Assembly: GCA_947184155.2 (NCBI GenBank)
Contig: CAMXCT020006268.1
Location: forward strand, 361,140 to 425,139
Direction: 5' to 3'
DNA: 64,000 bases
Origin: Cladocopium goreaui
Taxonomy: Eukaryota; Sar; Dinophyceae; Suessiales; Symbiodiniaceae
Positions 47,096-58,999 of the stretch are shown here, one piece after another. Positions within the stretch are counted from its first letter, which is position 1, and each line of letters begins with the position of its first letter. A program made the translations under genes and the position numbers. The notes beneath the pieces were generated by a model. It worked only from the letters and a program-made list of their open reading frames with translations. It had not been told where the DNA came from and made no database searches.

Positions 47096-48395
47096 CGCAG
47101 GTCCCTCACCGCATTCATTTGGACTCGTACCCCCCATGCTCACTATTGCCCAGAAGTTTTTTAAACATTCCTTTTACGAGACTTTCAAAAACCTGCCATA
47201 CAGTGGTCAAACCCATCAAAATGCGTATGATAGGTGAGCATATTGGATGCATCCCATGAACAACGTGTGGCTTTGCGAATTGCCAAAACAATTTTTTTTG
47301 CCGGCACGCCTGTTTCCGCCTGACATGGAGGTGAGCCATGTTTAATACTTGCCCTTCACCTGTGCGCAATCCAAGCAGTGGGAGGACTAGGATAAACACA
47401 TAGGTGCTGCCCATGCGAGCGTATCCCCAAAGGCATACCATAATTCGGCACAAAATCTTGCAATCAGCACGAGCACGAGTAACTATTTTTGGAGGTGGAT
47501 TTATTGCTTCTCGTTGTGGTGCGGCGTTCATTCGGATATCGCTCTTGTTCTACCGCCGTCCTTGTTGTGATGTCGTTTTAACAAGCACTTCATCTCTTGG
47601 TGCGCCTTGGATAATTTTCTTTGTGGCGCCCTGTTCGCTCCTTCGTCCTGCCAAACATGGAGGAAAAAAACGAATATTATTAAAGTCATTTTGGTTGCGA
47701 TCACAACACATCTCTTCATCGCCCTTGCGAATTTGATATCGCGGTGGCACAGAATTTCTGGCCGATGTTTAGGCCGTGGTGTTGTATACTAATTGTGACA
47801 AGTGCCTGCAAGATAATTGTTTCTGACGACATCCTTGCACGACGGTGGGAAATGGTCTCCCGGTTTTTCGAGGAAAGCCGTGACACGCGACGGATCCGAA
47901 GTCCCACATCATACGAGCCCTAGCGTGATCCTACGCCATTTGCTGAAACCTTCCGTCGGGGCGGAAACCGCGCCAGCGGTTGTGAGCGCTTTGGGAGGAG
48001 GAAAAAAAAAAACCTTGTCGCCATCAGCAAACGACTGATTCATTCTCCAAAATCGGGTCGAAATTTGCGGGAAGTTGAAAAGTGTTTTTTTTTGATGCCG
48101 ACCTGTAATTTCCAATTTTTTTTGTTGAAAAGGTGCACGGTGTTGTTTTCCCTCTCACATCGCCAAGCAGGTCTTCAAGGAGTGACCAGTGACCTCCAAA
48201 ACGTTTTTCGTTTTGGGGTTCGTCCTCCGAAAATCTTGTAACTGGGCCGCATAATGTTTACGGCAACAACGACAACAGTTTCTCTCCTACATTTTCCCAC
48301 GAGAAAGCATTTTGTCCACACCGATGCGCAACGGCTCAGCTTTGACCTCCCCTTTTTCTTGTGTTTTTACAAGATTGACAGTTTCCCTCCATTCT
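47096..48395. other. No gene assigned
   Basis: Several 60-80-codon frames exist (for example 47817-48038 on the plus strand), but frames change repeatedly and no family is recognisable. It could be more of the decayed coding locus that follows. Confidence 0.35.
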
Positions 48396-48530
48396 TGGAA
48401 GCTCAAGCCAGTGACATGACGTAGCACGCCCATGTGACGTGACGTAGCACATGCATGTGACGCAAATTAACATGAACGTGACGTAGCCCGTGCATGCGAC
48501 GCGAATTAACATGAACGTTAATATCCAGCT
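48396..48530 (+). repeat. Short GTGACGTAGC tandem repeat
   Basis: TGACGTAGC occurs four times between 48416 and 48487. A longer unit (GTGACGTAGC.C.TGCATG.GACGC.AATTAACATGAACG) is present twice in tandem. Confidence 0.7.
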
Positions 48531-48888
48531 GCATGGCGCACCGCTTACGCCAGAAATGAACCAGTTTCCGCTATGTGGAATCACTATTGGCACACTGATA
48601 ATCAAACTAGACTAATTCTGAAGCAAACAACTCGAGGATATCTATTCACCATGCGTTTAATACACACTTGTTAAGCAAAAGCTGACAACAATATGCCTGT
48701 TTCAACACTCAAAACTATCATCCCCTGCATGGCACACCAATTTTCATGCCATTTCCAAAACACAAACTTGGATGTGACCGACATTACATTCATATGGTGG
48801 GTATGATGAATTCTACTTCGTGCCAGTCAACGCTTTCATCCACTCCCCCATGTCACACAGCTGATCGGATCGACTTTTATTTTCTGGC

Positions 48889-51327
48889 ATGTTCTTATGT
48901 TTTTGTTTTCTTCCGCACAGTTTCCGGCCCTTTCACAATGCCCGGAATTCACGCCTTGCCCAGAAGCAGCGGCACAAGCAACAGCAGCAGGGGTGCCAAT
49001 TCACAAGTGTGGCGGAAAAACTGGCTGCAGATGGCGCCACCCTCAAAAGTCTCCACCCAGCTAATACGTCAATGAAACTGATTCAAAACGGAAAAAAAAG
49101 GTGACAATAGTATAAAAATTGATAGGGAATTGTGAGATTGTTGCCGTGCACCCATGTATGATACTACGTGTCCTGTTTCAAACGTAGGCCAGGGTGTTTC
49201 GAAATGTTGTGTCCTGAATTCACCAGGAACGAAATGAGCACGTTTGATATCATTCGTTTCGAGTTCGTGGGTGCGACGAGTGCACCAATGTGTTTGCTCC
49301 AAATACGTCGCTGCGGTTTCAGCTGTGTCCATCCATATTTCGAATCATGATCAATTACGGTTGCCTGTTGTTTGCAAGTCCGTCATATTTGTCTAATTTG
49401 TTGTTTCTGGCAAATTTCGCAGCGCTTTCCGGGATGTATCCTTTCCTGTTTGCCTTGACACTCGTCCTGGATTGATGATTCACCTCTTTGATTGCATCGC
49501 AACGGTTTTGTGACGACGCTGGCGAAATCTTTTGTGAATTCCTTGCGTGAAACCGGGAAGATGTTTTCTGCTCGGCGTGTTTGTGCGGGTATTTTTAAAA
49601 AAATTGTTCATTTGAAAATGTTGTTTTACCTTTTTTTGCTTTAATGCGTGGTCCTGAACAAAAACTGTGGTCAGTAAACCGTTTCCTCAACATGTTTTGT
49701 CCATGTAACGTCCGTCAACAATATTCTGATAGTGGCCGGATACAAGCCACCGTGATGGTGTCAAATGCCATATTTGTATGCATGCCCTTTGCCACTTTTA
49801 CCCTCCAAACATAAGATCCCCATACAAAGGTCCATTTTGAATGTACACTGTGCGACACGGCGGGGCCGTCATTTACGACCTCCTGTCACGACGACATATG
49901 TGCCCACGTGCAAGTCACGTACTACTTACATTCTATATATTCACGCGATACCCTCGTACCAGGGTTCCTATTTCCGCGCCCCCACACCATATATGCGGAG
50001 GAACAAGTTCCACCCTACATACCAGCCATCGGTCCACCAATTGTCCAAACATGGTTTTTACCGTTTACACACGGAAGCATGCCAAAGATGTTGTAGAAAC
50101 AAAACTAGACACTCAATGGGTTGTTGTTTCAGAGAACACGTACCCAATGTTCAGCCAAATGCTTTGCGAAAGGAAACACTCCCAGAAGCACCTGGTCGTT
50201 TACCTCCACATTGAAACCAGGACATGCCATGCACAGGTATTTGCGCATTTGTGACCAACAAGCGAAGGGATTAGGGCTTAACTTTTCAAAGACCATGTTT
50301 GGATTCATGCAAGACCTTCGCTAGTGTGTTCCCTGGCGGGGTTTTGCGACGGAATTTGTTGATCGACAAGTGGCCGGATATGCTTCCAAACCAATTAAAA
50401 TTTGTTCACAAAAAATGCGGTTGAGCCCCTGTTCGCCGAGCTGCCTTACCTTCCCTGCATTTTTGGTGATGTGGACGTAACTTCGGTAATGGACCTGGCA
50501 GCGGAGACAACCAGGCAACGCGAGGAGGCACACAATTCGCAAGGGGGCCGGATGAGAAAGCTGGATGAATGCTTGGCTGTTGGGCAGTAACTCGGTGTCG
50601 AAATTGTGATTGGCCAATGACGGTGTTCCTGCTATGATGTGGTCGGTGCTGCGACCGCTCCTGTGAAGGCTGATCGTTGTGTCAATTTTATTGGTACCAA
50701 AAAAAACCGATGGAAACAAGCAGCATGAACACAAACAAAGTGATGTACTATGTAAATTGATTTGTTCCAATGTTGGCGCACGAAAACATCCAAGTGCGCA
50801 GTGTGGATGATCACATCTCTGTCGCAAGCGCCGTGACGGTCCTAGTGAAAAAGTTCTCATGTTCACACTCGGGTGACCAAGCATCGCAGCGTGCATGGGA
50901 AAATCAAAGACAGAGCAAAGAGCAATGGATCTTCCTTCGCATCATAACCAGCAAAACAAAACAACCAGTAAGAAACCAAAACTTGGATCCAGTTTGTTCT
51001 TTGCTGCCACGAATTGTCATCTCTGATGATAACGGATAAATGGTGGAGACGCTTTCCGGTGACGCCAATGTGAAAACCATAGGTCGCTTGATATCCCCGG
51101 CTCGGTGGTTTCCACTAAGGGGCCACATCGTACTGACGAGTTGACGAGTTGCATGCGGTTGAAACGCCCCATAGTGATGAAATACGGGAAGTCACTGGTG
51201 AACGGAATGAGAACAGGCAGGAATCAGGCAGTAGTTTGCGGAACGGGTGTCCTGACGAACCTGGAAAAATCTGAAGTTTGTCTGAAACCGGTGAAACCCA
51301 GAAATGATGTCGACCTCAAAATATGAA
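48889..51327 (+). pseudogene. Decayed plus-strand coding locus, family unknown
   Basis: A series of coding-like segments in changing frames. About 48940-49104 reads FTSVAEKLAADGATLKSLHP. About 50051-50236 (ATG, 62 codons) reads FTVYTRKHAKDVVETKLDTQ and HLVVYLHIETRTCHAQ. 50437-50590 reads PLFAELPYLPCIFGDVDVTS and ends in TAA. 50770-51039 reads HENIQVRSVDDHISVASAVT. About 51150-51327 reads RTGRNQAVVCGTGVLTNLEK. Between them the frame shifts or meets stops (for example FVHKKCG/stop just before 50437). No domain is recognised. Intron-free segments with frame changes suggest a retrogene or transposon protein that has lost function; undetected introns are an alternative. Confidence 0.45.
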
Positions 51328-51459
51328 AACCCTGATGCATCGCAACATTTGATAGGCTGCAAGTTGAGACTTAAAATTTGCAAACGTTAGAACACCGACG
51401 CAAAATACCATGCGCACTCACCAAAATATCCTTCTCACAAACGCGGGCAGTGTGCAGTA

Positions 51460-51575
51460 TCAATACCAGTAGTACCGCACGAGGCGGTGGCGGAAGTTTC
51501 AAAAATAAGACACCTATAGGAGGGGTTGGTTGTGGTAAATCAGGGATGGCAGAGCGAAGGCACTGATGGATCGAA
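51460..51575 (+). repeat. Second block of the composite repeat, other copy
   Basis: ACCAGTAGTACCGCACGAGG ... GGCAGAGCGAAGGCACTGAT matches the minus strand of 7004-7140. It is again followed by a simple repeat. Confidence 0.7.
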
Positions 51576-51589
51576 AGGTGATTGATCTC

Positions 51590-51827
51590 TCTCACTTTTT
51601 CTCTCTCTTTCTCTGCCTACCTATCTGTCTATCTATCTATCTATGTATCTATCTATCTAGCTGTCCATCTATCTATCTATCTATCTAGCTATCTATCTAT
51701 CTATCTGTCTATCTGTTTGTCTATCTGTCTATCTGTTTACCTGTCTATCTGTCTATCTGCCTATCCATCTTTCTATCTGTCTATCTGTCTACCTGTCCAT
51801 CTGTCTATCTGTCTATCTATCTATCTG

Positions 51828-51858
<31 letters not shown>

Positions 51859-51945
51859 CTCCCTTTCATCTGTCTGCCTGTCTAGCTGTCTACCTGTCTA
51901 TCTGTCTATCTATCTATCTATCTATCTGTCTACCTGTCTATCTGT
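51590..51945 (+). repeat. CTAT/CTGT microsatellite
   Basis: CTATCTATCTGT units over some 350 bp. The 131-codon LSIYLS-type frame is a by-product of the period. Confidence 0.92.
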
Positions 51946-51950
51946 GGTGC

Positions 51951-52430
51951 AGTGTCATTCAGTGTAATGTAGTGTAGTGTAATGTAGTGTGGTGTAGTGG
52001 AGTGTGGCGGAATGTAGTGTAGTGTAGTGTAATGTAGTGTAGCGTAATTTAGTGTAGTGGAGTGTAGTTGTGTAGTTGTAGTTGTCGTGTAAAGGAGTGT
52101 AGTGTAGTGTAAGGTAGTGAAGTGTAGTGGAAGATAGTGTAGTATCGTGTAATGTAATGTACTGGAGTGTAGTGTAGTGTAATGTGATGTAGTGTAGTGT
52201 AGTGTAGTGTAGTGTAGTGTAGTGTAGCGTAGCGTAGTGTAGTGTAGTGGAGCGTTGTGTAGTGTAATGTAGTGTGGCGTAGTGTAATTTAGTGTAGTGG
52301 AGTGTACTGGAGTGTAGTGTAGCGTAATGCAGTGTACTGGAGTGTAGTGTAGTGTCATGCCCTGTAGTGTAGTGTAGTGTAGTGTAGTGGAGCGTAGTGT
52401 AGTGTAATGTAGTGTAGTGAAGCGAAGCGA
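51951..52430 (+). repeat. AGTGT/AATGT pentanucleotide satellite
   Basis: AGTGTAATGT/AGTGTAGTGT units with GAGTGTACTGG variants for about 480 bp. The ~190-codon minus-strand frames ([10 protein letters not shown]) are period artefacts. A fragment of the interspersed repeat (about 52430-52520, minus: CATCGAAGTCAAAATGTACA) follows. Confidence 0.9.
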
Positions 52431-52599
52431 CATCTGAACCCCAAAAAATGGTCCGAACCCCAAGTGTTTTGTACATTTTGACTTCGATGATGTTTTTCGT
52501 TTTCGGTTCTTTTGTTGTTTCTCCGCCATACCAATCCAGAGGATGTTACAATGATATCACCTCTACACCCTTGATTGACGTCGTTGAACTGGCCAGCTG

Positions 52600-52877
52600 A
52601 TCACTTTCTTCTGCTTTTGGGTTTCCTTGTTTTGGAGTGGTTTTGGTTGTTTTGCTTTTTGTTTGGTTTTGTTGTTTGTTTTGTTTTTGCCGGGTGTGGA
52701 TGCTGAATTGTGACGGCTTCTTGGACTATGTATCGGTCCTCGCCAGCTCAACTTTTGAGGCTCTCCTTGAATTGCCTTCGTCAATGCTTTAATTAGTCAA
52801 TTAGCTGGTGGTGCAACATGCAATTGAACGTGTTGAACGACCTGGCGGAAGCCAATAGGCGTCGGACAGAAAAAAAA
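52600..52877 (+). mobile_element. Short retroposon, copy A (A8 tail at 52870-52877)
   Basis: A TG-rich head (TTTTGTTTGGTTTTG, to about 52690) is followed by GGACTATGTATCGGTCC, CAACTTTTGAGG, TAATTAGTCAATTA, TTGAACGACCTGGCGGAAGC, GGCGTCGGACAG and A8. The same order is found inverted at 59569-59814 and 60492 to about 60780. A short frame ends ...DGFLDYVSVLASSTFEALLE, possibly the end of a longer parent ORF. The 5' end and target duplication are not resolved here. Confidence 0.65.
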
Positions 52878-52941
52878 TCTTCCACTGCTCCGGGATGATA
52901 CCACTAGGTGATGGGATAATGACCTCCAGCGTTACTCGGAT

Positions 52942-53241
52942 ATGTCCTGTTGGTCTAAAATCTTGCATCACAGATGTCTACCAATGCTAGCCCAGATCCA
53001 CGGATTACTTCTGCAAAGCTCTGAGATGTCTGAAAGTCTTCGTCAAGGTCCAGGTAAAGCCCGTAAGCCTTCTTCTCGGGCCAGTTCCGTCTCTAGTAGG
53101 ACATGGTATGACATTTCCTGCGGTGGCTGGGGTGCACTTGCATTCGGGTCAAGAAAACAGGGCGCAATCTTACTGGCCCAACTTGCAGGGAACCACGCCA
53201 GTGCTAAGATCCCTGCCGATAAATCGATACTACCAAGATAA
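52942..53241 (+). other. Open frame of uncertain reality
   Basis: 99 codons with even composition (ARKPSSRASSVSSRTWYD, GAILLAQLAGNHASAKIPAD), upstream of the broken helicase-like gene and on its strand. It could be an exon of that gene. No family is recognised. Confidence 0.3.
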
Positions 53242-53249
53242 CACAGTGC

Positions 53250-53900
53250 TCCGTACAACGAAGATTTCTCCATCCCTCCCCCCTTATTCCTCTCTCCTTC
53301 TCTTGTTGTCTCACCCATTGGGTACCTCAGGCGATTTTGCAAGACCTCTGTCTCCCGGTTTTGTTTGAGCGTCCCCTGTGTTCCTGGAGGATCGGACCTG
53401 ACAACTGGTCGTCGTGTGCTTGGTCTGCATCCCCACTGCTCATGGCTTCTGTGAGACTTTGACCTGTGAGACTTTGCCCTCTCCACCATGCTGCGTGTGT
53501 CATTCTGGTGATTGGTGTCTCAGTTCTGAGTCGGTCTGCATCTCATGCATGGCCCCGCGTCACCATCACTGTTGCCGCTGGAGTTGCTCGTGGCTTTCTT
53601 CCCGTCCGTGCTTCTTTCTCTCTGTTCTGTCCATCTCCCCTGTCCCCTCCTTTCCTTCTCTTGCTGCCTTGCGTTTGTTGCTCCTGCCCTCTTGTTGGTT
53701 TGCACTTGTTACGCAGGCACTAAGGCACACGGGGTCCGGCACCTCAGACATTACCAAAGGTGCACCTTCGAGTCCGCAGACTGGACGCGTTGGTGTTTCC
53801 TTTTGCACTTGGTCTTAGGTAGTCCTTTGTTACTTCTCTTGTTATTTGTTTGATTGGTGATTGTTCTAACTGTTTTTTATGTTGCTCTTACCACTGAGGG
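53250..53900 (-). repeat. Strand-asymmetric tract (purine-rich on the minus strand)
   Basis: CCCTCTCCTTCCTTTCTCT-type sequence on the plus strand. The texture matches 1283-1660 and, inverted, 61440-61550, 62340-62470 and 63690-63930. The minus-strand Lys/Arg-rich frames are compositional. A block at about 54060-54115 (CCATGGACTGGGCTGCACTG) recurs inverted at about 61250-61305. Confidence 0.45.
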
Positions 53901-54834
53901 GACTGAGGTCAACATGAGCTTAGTTCTCCAATCAACTCAGGGACACCCAAGATGCCCGCTGACCTTCCCGTTTGTTGATTGTTTGTCTCCTGGCCACGTC
54001 CCCCTTTTTTATGTAAGTTAGGTTCTCGCCTCTGCTCTTTGGGGTAGTTTCGTAGCCGGCCGCAGCCATGGACTGGGCTGCACTGCAGCGAGTTGCGCTG
54101 GCATTGACCAGTTCTGCTCTGCTGGACAGCCCGGGGCGCCCTTGTTGCTGTGATCAGATAGTTGCTCCACTCTGTGGGTGAGTGATCGCCACTGCTGACG
54201 GCTACTCCTGGCAAGCCCATGTTCGTGAGCTACACTGCAAGTACCAGCTGGAGACGAAGATACTCTGAAGGTGCCTGAACAGTCTGGCTTCCTACATCTC
54301 AACCTGCAATGTTTTCGAAGTTTCATTTCAATTGCTGCCGCTTTATATCGTTGCCGTCTTTACCCGCGGCTGGCTTCATCGCTGTGAGGGAGATCCAGAT
54401 ACTTTCCCTGAGTTCAGTACTCACGCCTACTACCTCTAACAGCGACATCTCAGCAACTTTGATGGCAGGATTGGCGCAACATTGGCAGCCTGGCCCTGCC
54501 TGACTGTATCGTCAGGGCCCTCTTGTCGTTCCCCCTCGGGGGGACGGCTTCATAGCAAACGGCAACAGCTACTTTCATCTTGGCTGTGGTGAATGGTTCG
54601 TGATTAGACATTACTACTGTATGATCCGATGGCGGATGCTTGGAAAGCACATGTGAGAGGAATCTGAGAGTATGCTTCCGCTGTGTACAGATTTGCAATA
54701 TCGCAATTTGCCTTTCATGAGTGGCAAATTTCAAAGACCGTTTCACCCTGTTTGCTAGGCCTTGGATGAAGAATTTAAATCTGTAGTGCATGTTTGACGA
54801 CACGGTGGCACATATCCACCTGTCACTCGGCAAA

Positions 54835-54975
54835 TCAATGCTTGTTTTGCTGGTTTGTGGGTGTTTTGTTGGGTCCGGCCCCGTTCTGTTTTGCTTCGTT
54901 GCGAAACGCAAATCTGGCTGGGGGATTTGCGTGTCGTCTGGTTGGTTGGTTTTTGTGTTTTTCACTTGATTTGCC
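54835..54975 (+). repeat. Second short-retroposon family, copy 1
   Basis: GTGGGTGTTTTGTT, TCTGGCTGGGGGATTTGCGT, GTCGTCTGGTTG and TGATTTGCCT occur in the same order on the minus strand of 61551-61835. It has a TG-rich head like the other short retroposons, but the 3' part differs. Confidence 0.5.
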
Positions 54976-55559
54976 TTGTAAGTGAGGCCACTGCGTCTTA
55001 CTGAAGTTTAAAATAGTTTGTCTGCTTTTCCCAATGTCATGGCAGGACGTGCCCTACTTAGCTGCCTACACCTGCCAAACGGTCAGCGGCGATGTGCCAT
55101 TTTTCTGGTACTCGACAAAGTCATGCAAGGGACGAACAAAGCTGCTTCTCATCGAACCTTCCGACGCATAGCGCCTAAGTCGATGGAACTGGTCCTCCTT
55201 TCTCAACATGTCGCCCGCGCGTTCTGTGGCCGGCTTCTGGGAAAGTACCCCCAACACACGACGTACTTTGATCCAGCTCTTGACTGGCCGCAACCAATCG
55301 AGCACAACGTGACTCTTCCCATCATCTTGGAACAACTAGCTTTCCTTGGTGACACGCGAAGTCGTCGAGAATTGTTGGTCTTTGCGCAGGCAAATCCATC
55401 GCGGTTGCCACTAGCAATGGGAATACGACAGCCAAACATTCCTGTTCGGCGGATGGCAAGTGAAAGAAAGACCTAACTAAATGATGCGTTAGTGCGAATC
55501 CTTCGTCGGTTTCTCACCCCTGCATCAGTGTCCCTGGAGAGCGAGAATATGATTGGTAC

Positions 55560-58500
55560 ATACCCCCAACTACTGCCAGGGGGGGGTGGGTTTTTCATAA
55601 TAGACCCCAAAATCCAAGGGTCTGAAACCATGTGCTCCCAGCGTAGCCGTAACTTTTAGATAATGATCCTAGACCCCCCCTGGGTATTCCAAATAGGGGT
55701 CTAGGATCATGTGGAACAGGGTTATCTTAATGCTGACAAGTGCGGGTAGGTTAAGAATAGACCCCCCAAAAAAAAGGGGCCCGAAAAGATTTCAGACCCC
55801 ATGTTTGGTGATCGATTTGTTTTCAGTGACCTTACAATGTCAGACCCCCTTTCTGGGACAACCAATCTTAGACCCCAAAGGTGAAAATTCCAAATTTGAC
55901 CAATCCTTGATTTACCGTTAATCCATCTCAGACCCCATCTAGGGGGTATAACGATTTCAGACCCCACATAATGGACCAACAGGGCACATCATAGCACAAC
56001 ATGTTTTTTTTCTGCGTCGCCTTGTCTTGTGGTCTTGTCTTGGAACTTTGCTCACCCAAAGCAATGTTCTGATTTTATCTAATTCTGGCATCTTGCCAAG
56101 GGTCGGCATGTTGCCAACTTTCACTATCTTTCCCTGATCTGCTCCAAGCTTTTCATGGGACACAGCATCAGCAACTAAAAAACCAAGGGCGATGGCTCTA
56201 ACTCTGCAGGTTCTCTTCGCAGCTCCTTGATAGAAAAACAAAAAACGAATCCTGAAAAAACTTTGTATGAAATTATAAACGGCTATTCATTGTTATTCAT
56301 GGCCAAGGCACCTCGCCACGACGCACAAGTTATACCATTCAAACATGACAAAATGTCAGTACAATTCAACAAATATAATATGACAAAATATTGCATCATT
56401 TCAAAACATGCAAGAAAAACAATGTAGAGCTCAAAAACAGGGCATAGGCTCACAACAGAGGGTCTAGGTGGGTCTTACTTGGAGGTTGAACCATTCTCTC
56501 AACAGCTGATGATGCAAAATACCATTTCAGACCCCCAATGAAACAAAAAAAACTGAATTCCACAGCTCAACCCCTGGCATTTTCTGTTGGGACTTTCAAC
56601 CTGTTGGGACAAAAAAAACATTAACAAAAAGGGTCGTATTTCAAGATTCACACACCATTCAATTGGACATCATTCAAAATATGCAAGAAAAGCAATGTAG
56701 AGCTCACAAACAAGGCATAGGCTCGCAACAGAGGGTCTAGGTTGGTCTTACATGGAGGTTGAACCATTCTCTCAACAGCTGATGATGCAAAATACCATTT
56801 CAGACCCCCAATGAAACAAAAAAAACTGAATTCCACAGCTCAACCCCTGGCATTTTCTGTTGGGACTTTCAACCTGCTGGGACAAAAACACATTAACAAA
56901 AAGGGTCGTAATTCAAGATTCACACACCATTCAAGTGGACATCATTTCAAAATATGCAAGAAAAACAATGTAGAGCTCACAAACAAGGCATAGGCTCGCA
57001 ACAGAGGGTCTAGGTTGGTCTTACTTGGAGGTTGAACCATTCTTTCAACAGCTGATGATGCAAAATACCATTTCAGACCCCCAATGAAACAAAAAAAATT
57101 GAATTCCACAGCTCAAGCCTGGCATTTTCTGTTGGGACAAAAACACATTAACAAAAAGGGTCGTATTTCAAGATTCACACACCATTCAATTGGACATCAT
57201 TTCAAAATATGCAAGAAAAACCATGTAGAGCTCATAAACAAGGCATAGGCTCGCAACAGAGGGTCTAGGTTGGTCTTACTTGGAGGTTGAACCATTCTTT
57301 CAACAGCTGATGATGCAAAATACCATTTCAGACCCCCAATGAAACAAAAAAACTGAATTCCACAGCTCAACCCCTGGCATTTTCTGTTGGGACAAAAACA
57401 CATTAACAAAAAGGGTCGTATTTCAAGATTCACACACCACTCAATTGGACATCATTTCAAAATATGCAAGAAAAACAATGTAGAGCTCACAAACAAGGCA
57501 TAGGCTCGCAACAGAGGGTCTAGGTTGGTCTTACTTGGAGGTTGAACCATTCTTTCAACAGCTGATGATGCAAAATACCATTTCAGACCCCCAATGAAAC
57601 AAAAAAAATTGAATTCCACAGCTCAAGCCTGGCATTTTCTGTTGGGACAAAAACACATTAACAAAAAGGGTCGTATTTCAAGATTCACACACCATTCAAT
57701 TGGACATCATTTCAAAAAATGCAAGAAAAACAATGTAGAGCTCACAAACAAGGCATAGGCTCGCAACAGAGGGTCTAGGTTGGTCTTACTTGGAGGTTGA
57801 ACCATTCTCTCAACAGCTGATGATGCAAAATACCATTTCAGACCCCCAATGAAACAAAAAAAACTGAATTCCACAGCTCAACCCCTGGCATTTTCTGTTG
57901 GGACTTTCAACCTGGGACAAAAAAACATTAACAAAAAGGGTCGTATTTCAAGATTCACACACCACTCAATTGGACATCATTTCAAAATATGCAAGAAAAA
58001 CCATGTAGAGCTCACAAACAAGGCATAGGCTCGCAACAGAGGGTCTAGGTTGGTCTTACTTGGAGGTTGAACCATTCTTTCAACAGCTGATGATGCAAAA
58101 TACCATTTCAGACCCCCAATGAAACAAAAAAAACTGAATTCCACAGCTCAACCCCTGGCATTTTCTGTTGGGACTTTCAACCTGTAGGGACAAAAAAACA
58201 TTAGCAAAAAGGGTCGTATTTCAAGATTCACACACCATTCAATTGGACATCATTTCAAAATATGCAAGAAAAACCATGTAGAGCTCACAAACAAGGCATA
58301 GGCTCGCAACAGAGGGTCTAGGCTGGTCTTACTTGGAGGTTGAACCATTCTTTCAACAGCTGATGATGCAAAATACCATTTCAGACCCCCAATGAAACAA
58401 AAAATGAACGATCAATCACTTGCGGCCACTCAGGAATCAAATAGAATCAGGACGAGTTTCAGGCTTTTGAGTCGGCATTGCAACAGTAACAAAGTTTGCA

Positions 58501-58999
58501 GACGGATGAAGCAGGACAGGTTTGTGCCAAATGGCAATTTCGAAACGTGCGGAATGCAAAAAATGATCACTGCATCCATTCGCCAGCATTCACCATCAAA
58601 ATTCGCATGTCAAAAAAATAATGCACAAACAAAAATGCCTACTTTGAGATCACACAGATCTTAACCACATCAAAAAACATACGAAAACAATCAAAAACGT
58701 AGGAAACCCGTTAAAACCAAATAATTAAAACTGTACATCAAGTTACGTGAGATAACGTAGCAGGGTCTAATATCTTTTTTGTAAACCCCCCCCTTTTACG
58801 TTTTAGATTTTAGACCCCAAATGTGGGAGGAAGTTTTGGCGGGGGTTGAATGATTCCAGACTCCAAAAAGGGGTCTAGGGTGAAACCACCCCCTCAAATT
58901 GTCAAAAATGAGATTGATCATAGATGAAAAAATACCATTCTAGACCTCCTCGGGAGAGTCCCGGTATACCATTTCAAACCCTTTAGTAGTTAGGGGTAT
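55560..58999. mobile_element. Non-autonomous DNA transposon, 3,440 bp, family unknown
   Basis: Terminal inverted repeats of 15 bp: ATACCCCCAACTACT at 55560-55574 and, on the other strand, ATACCCCTAACTACT at 58985-58999 (14 of 15 identical). They are flanked by a perfect 8-bp duplication ATTGGTAC at 55552-55559 and 59000-59007. Removing the element and one ATTGGTAC restores an open frame across the site (ESENMIGTSETAFSL). No transposase-like frame occurs inside, so it needs a partner in trans. Subterminal regions are crowded with AGACCCC/GGGGTCT in both orientations. An 8-bp duplication fits hAT, P, Merlin or Zisupton-like groups, but the ATACCCC end is not one I can assign. Confidence 0.8.
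56395..58402. repeat. Eight tandem units of 255-273 bp inside the DNA transposon
   Basis: The landmark GCAAGAAAA occurs at 56410, 56683, 56956, 57211, 57466, 57721, 57991 and 58264, giving periods 273, 273, 255, 255, 255, 270 and 273; the eighth unit is partial. Units are well over 90% alike. The 18-bp difference is loss of CTTTCAACCTGTTGGGAC between TGTTGGGAC direct repeats. Each unit holds GGGTCTAGG and, about 100 bp on, CAGACCCCC, which are partly complementary. No frame stays open through the array. Confidence 0.92.

Noticed and set aside
51930-52529. 199- and 173-codon minus-strand frames rich in Thr-Leu-His-Tyr
   Set aside because: By-products of the AGTGT/AATGT satellite.
56395-58402. 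CRISPR-like regular array
   Set aside because: Units are 255-273 bp of near-identical sequence without variable spacers, in a eukaryotic transposon.
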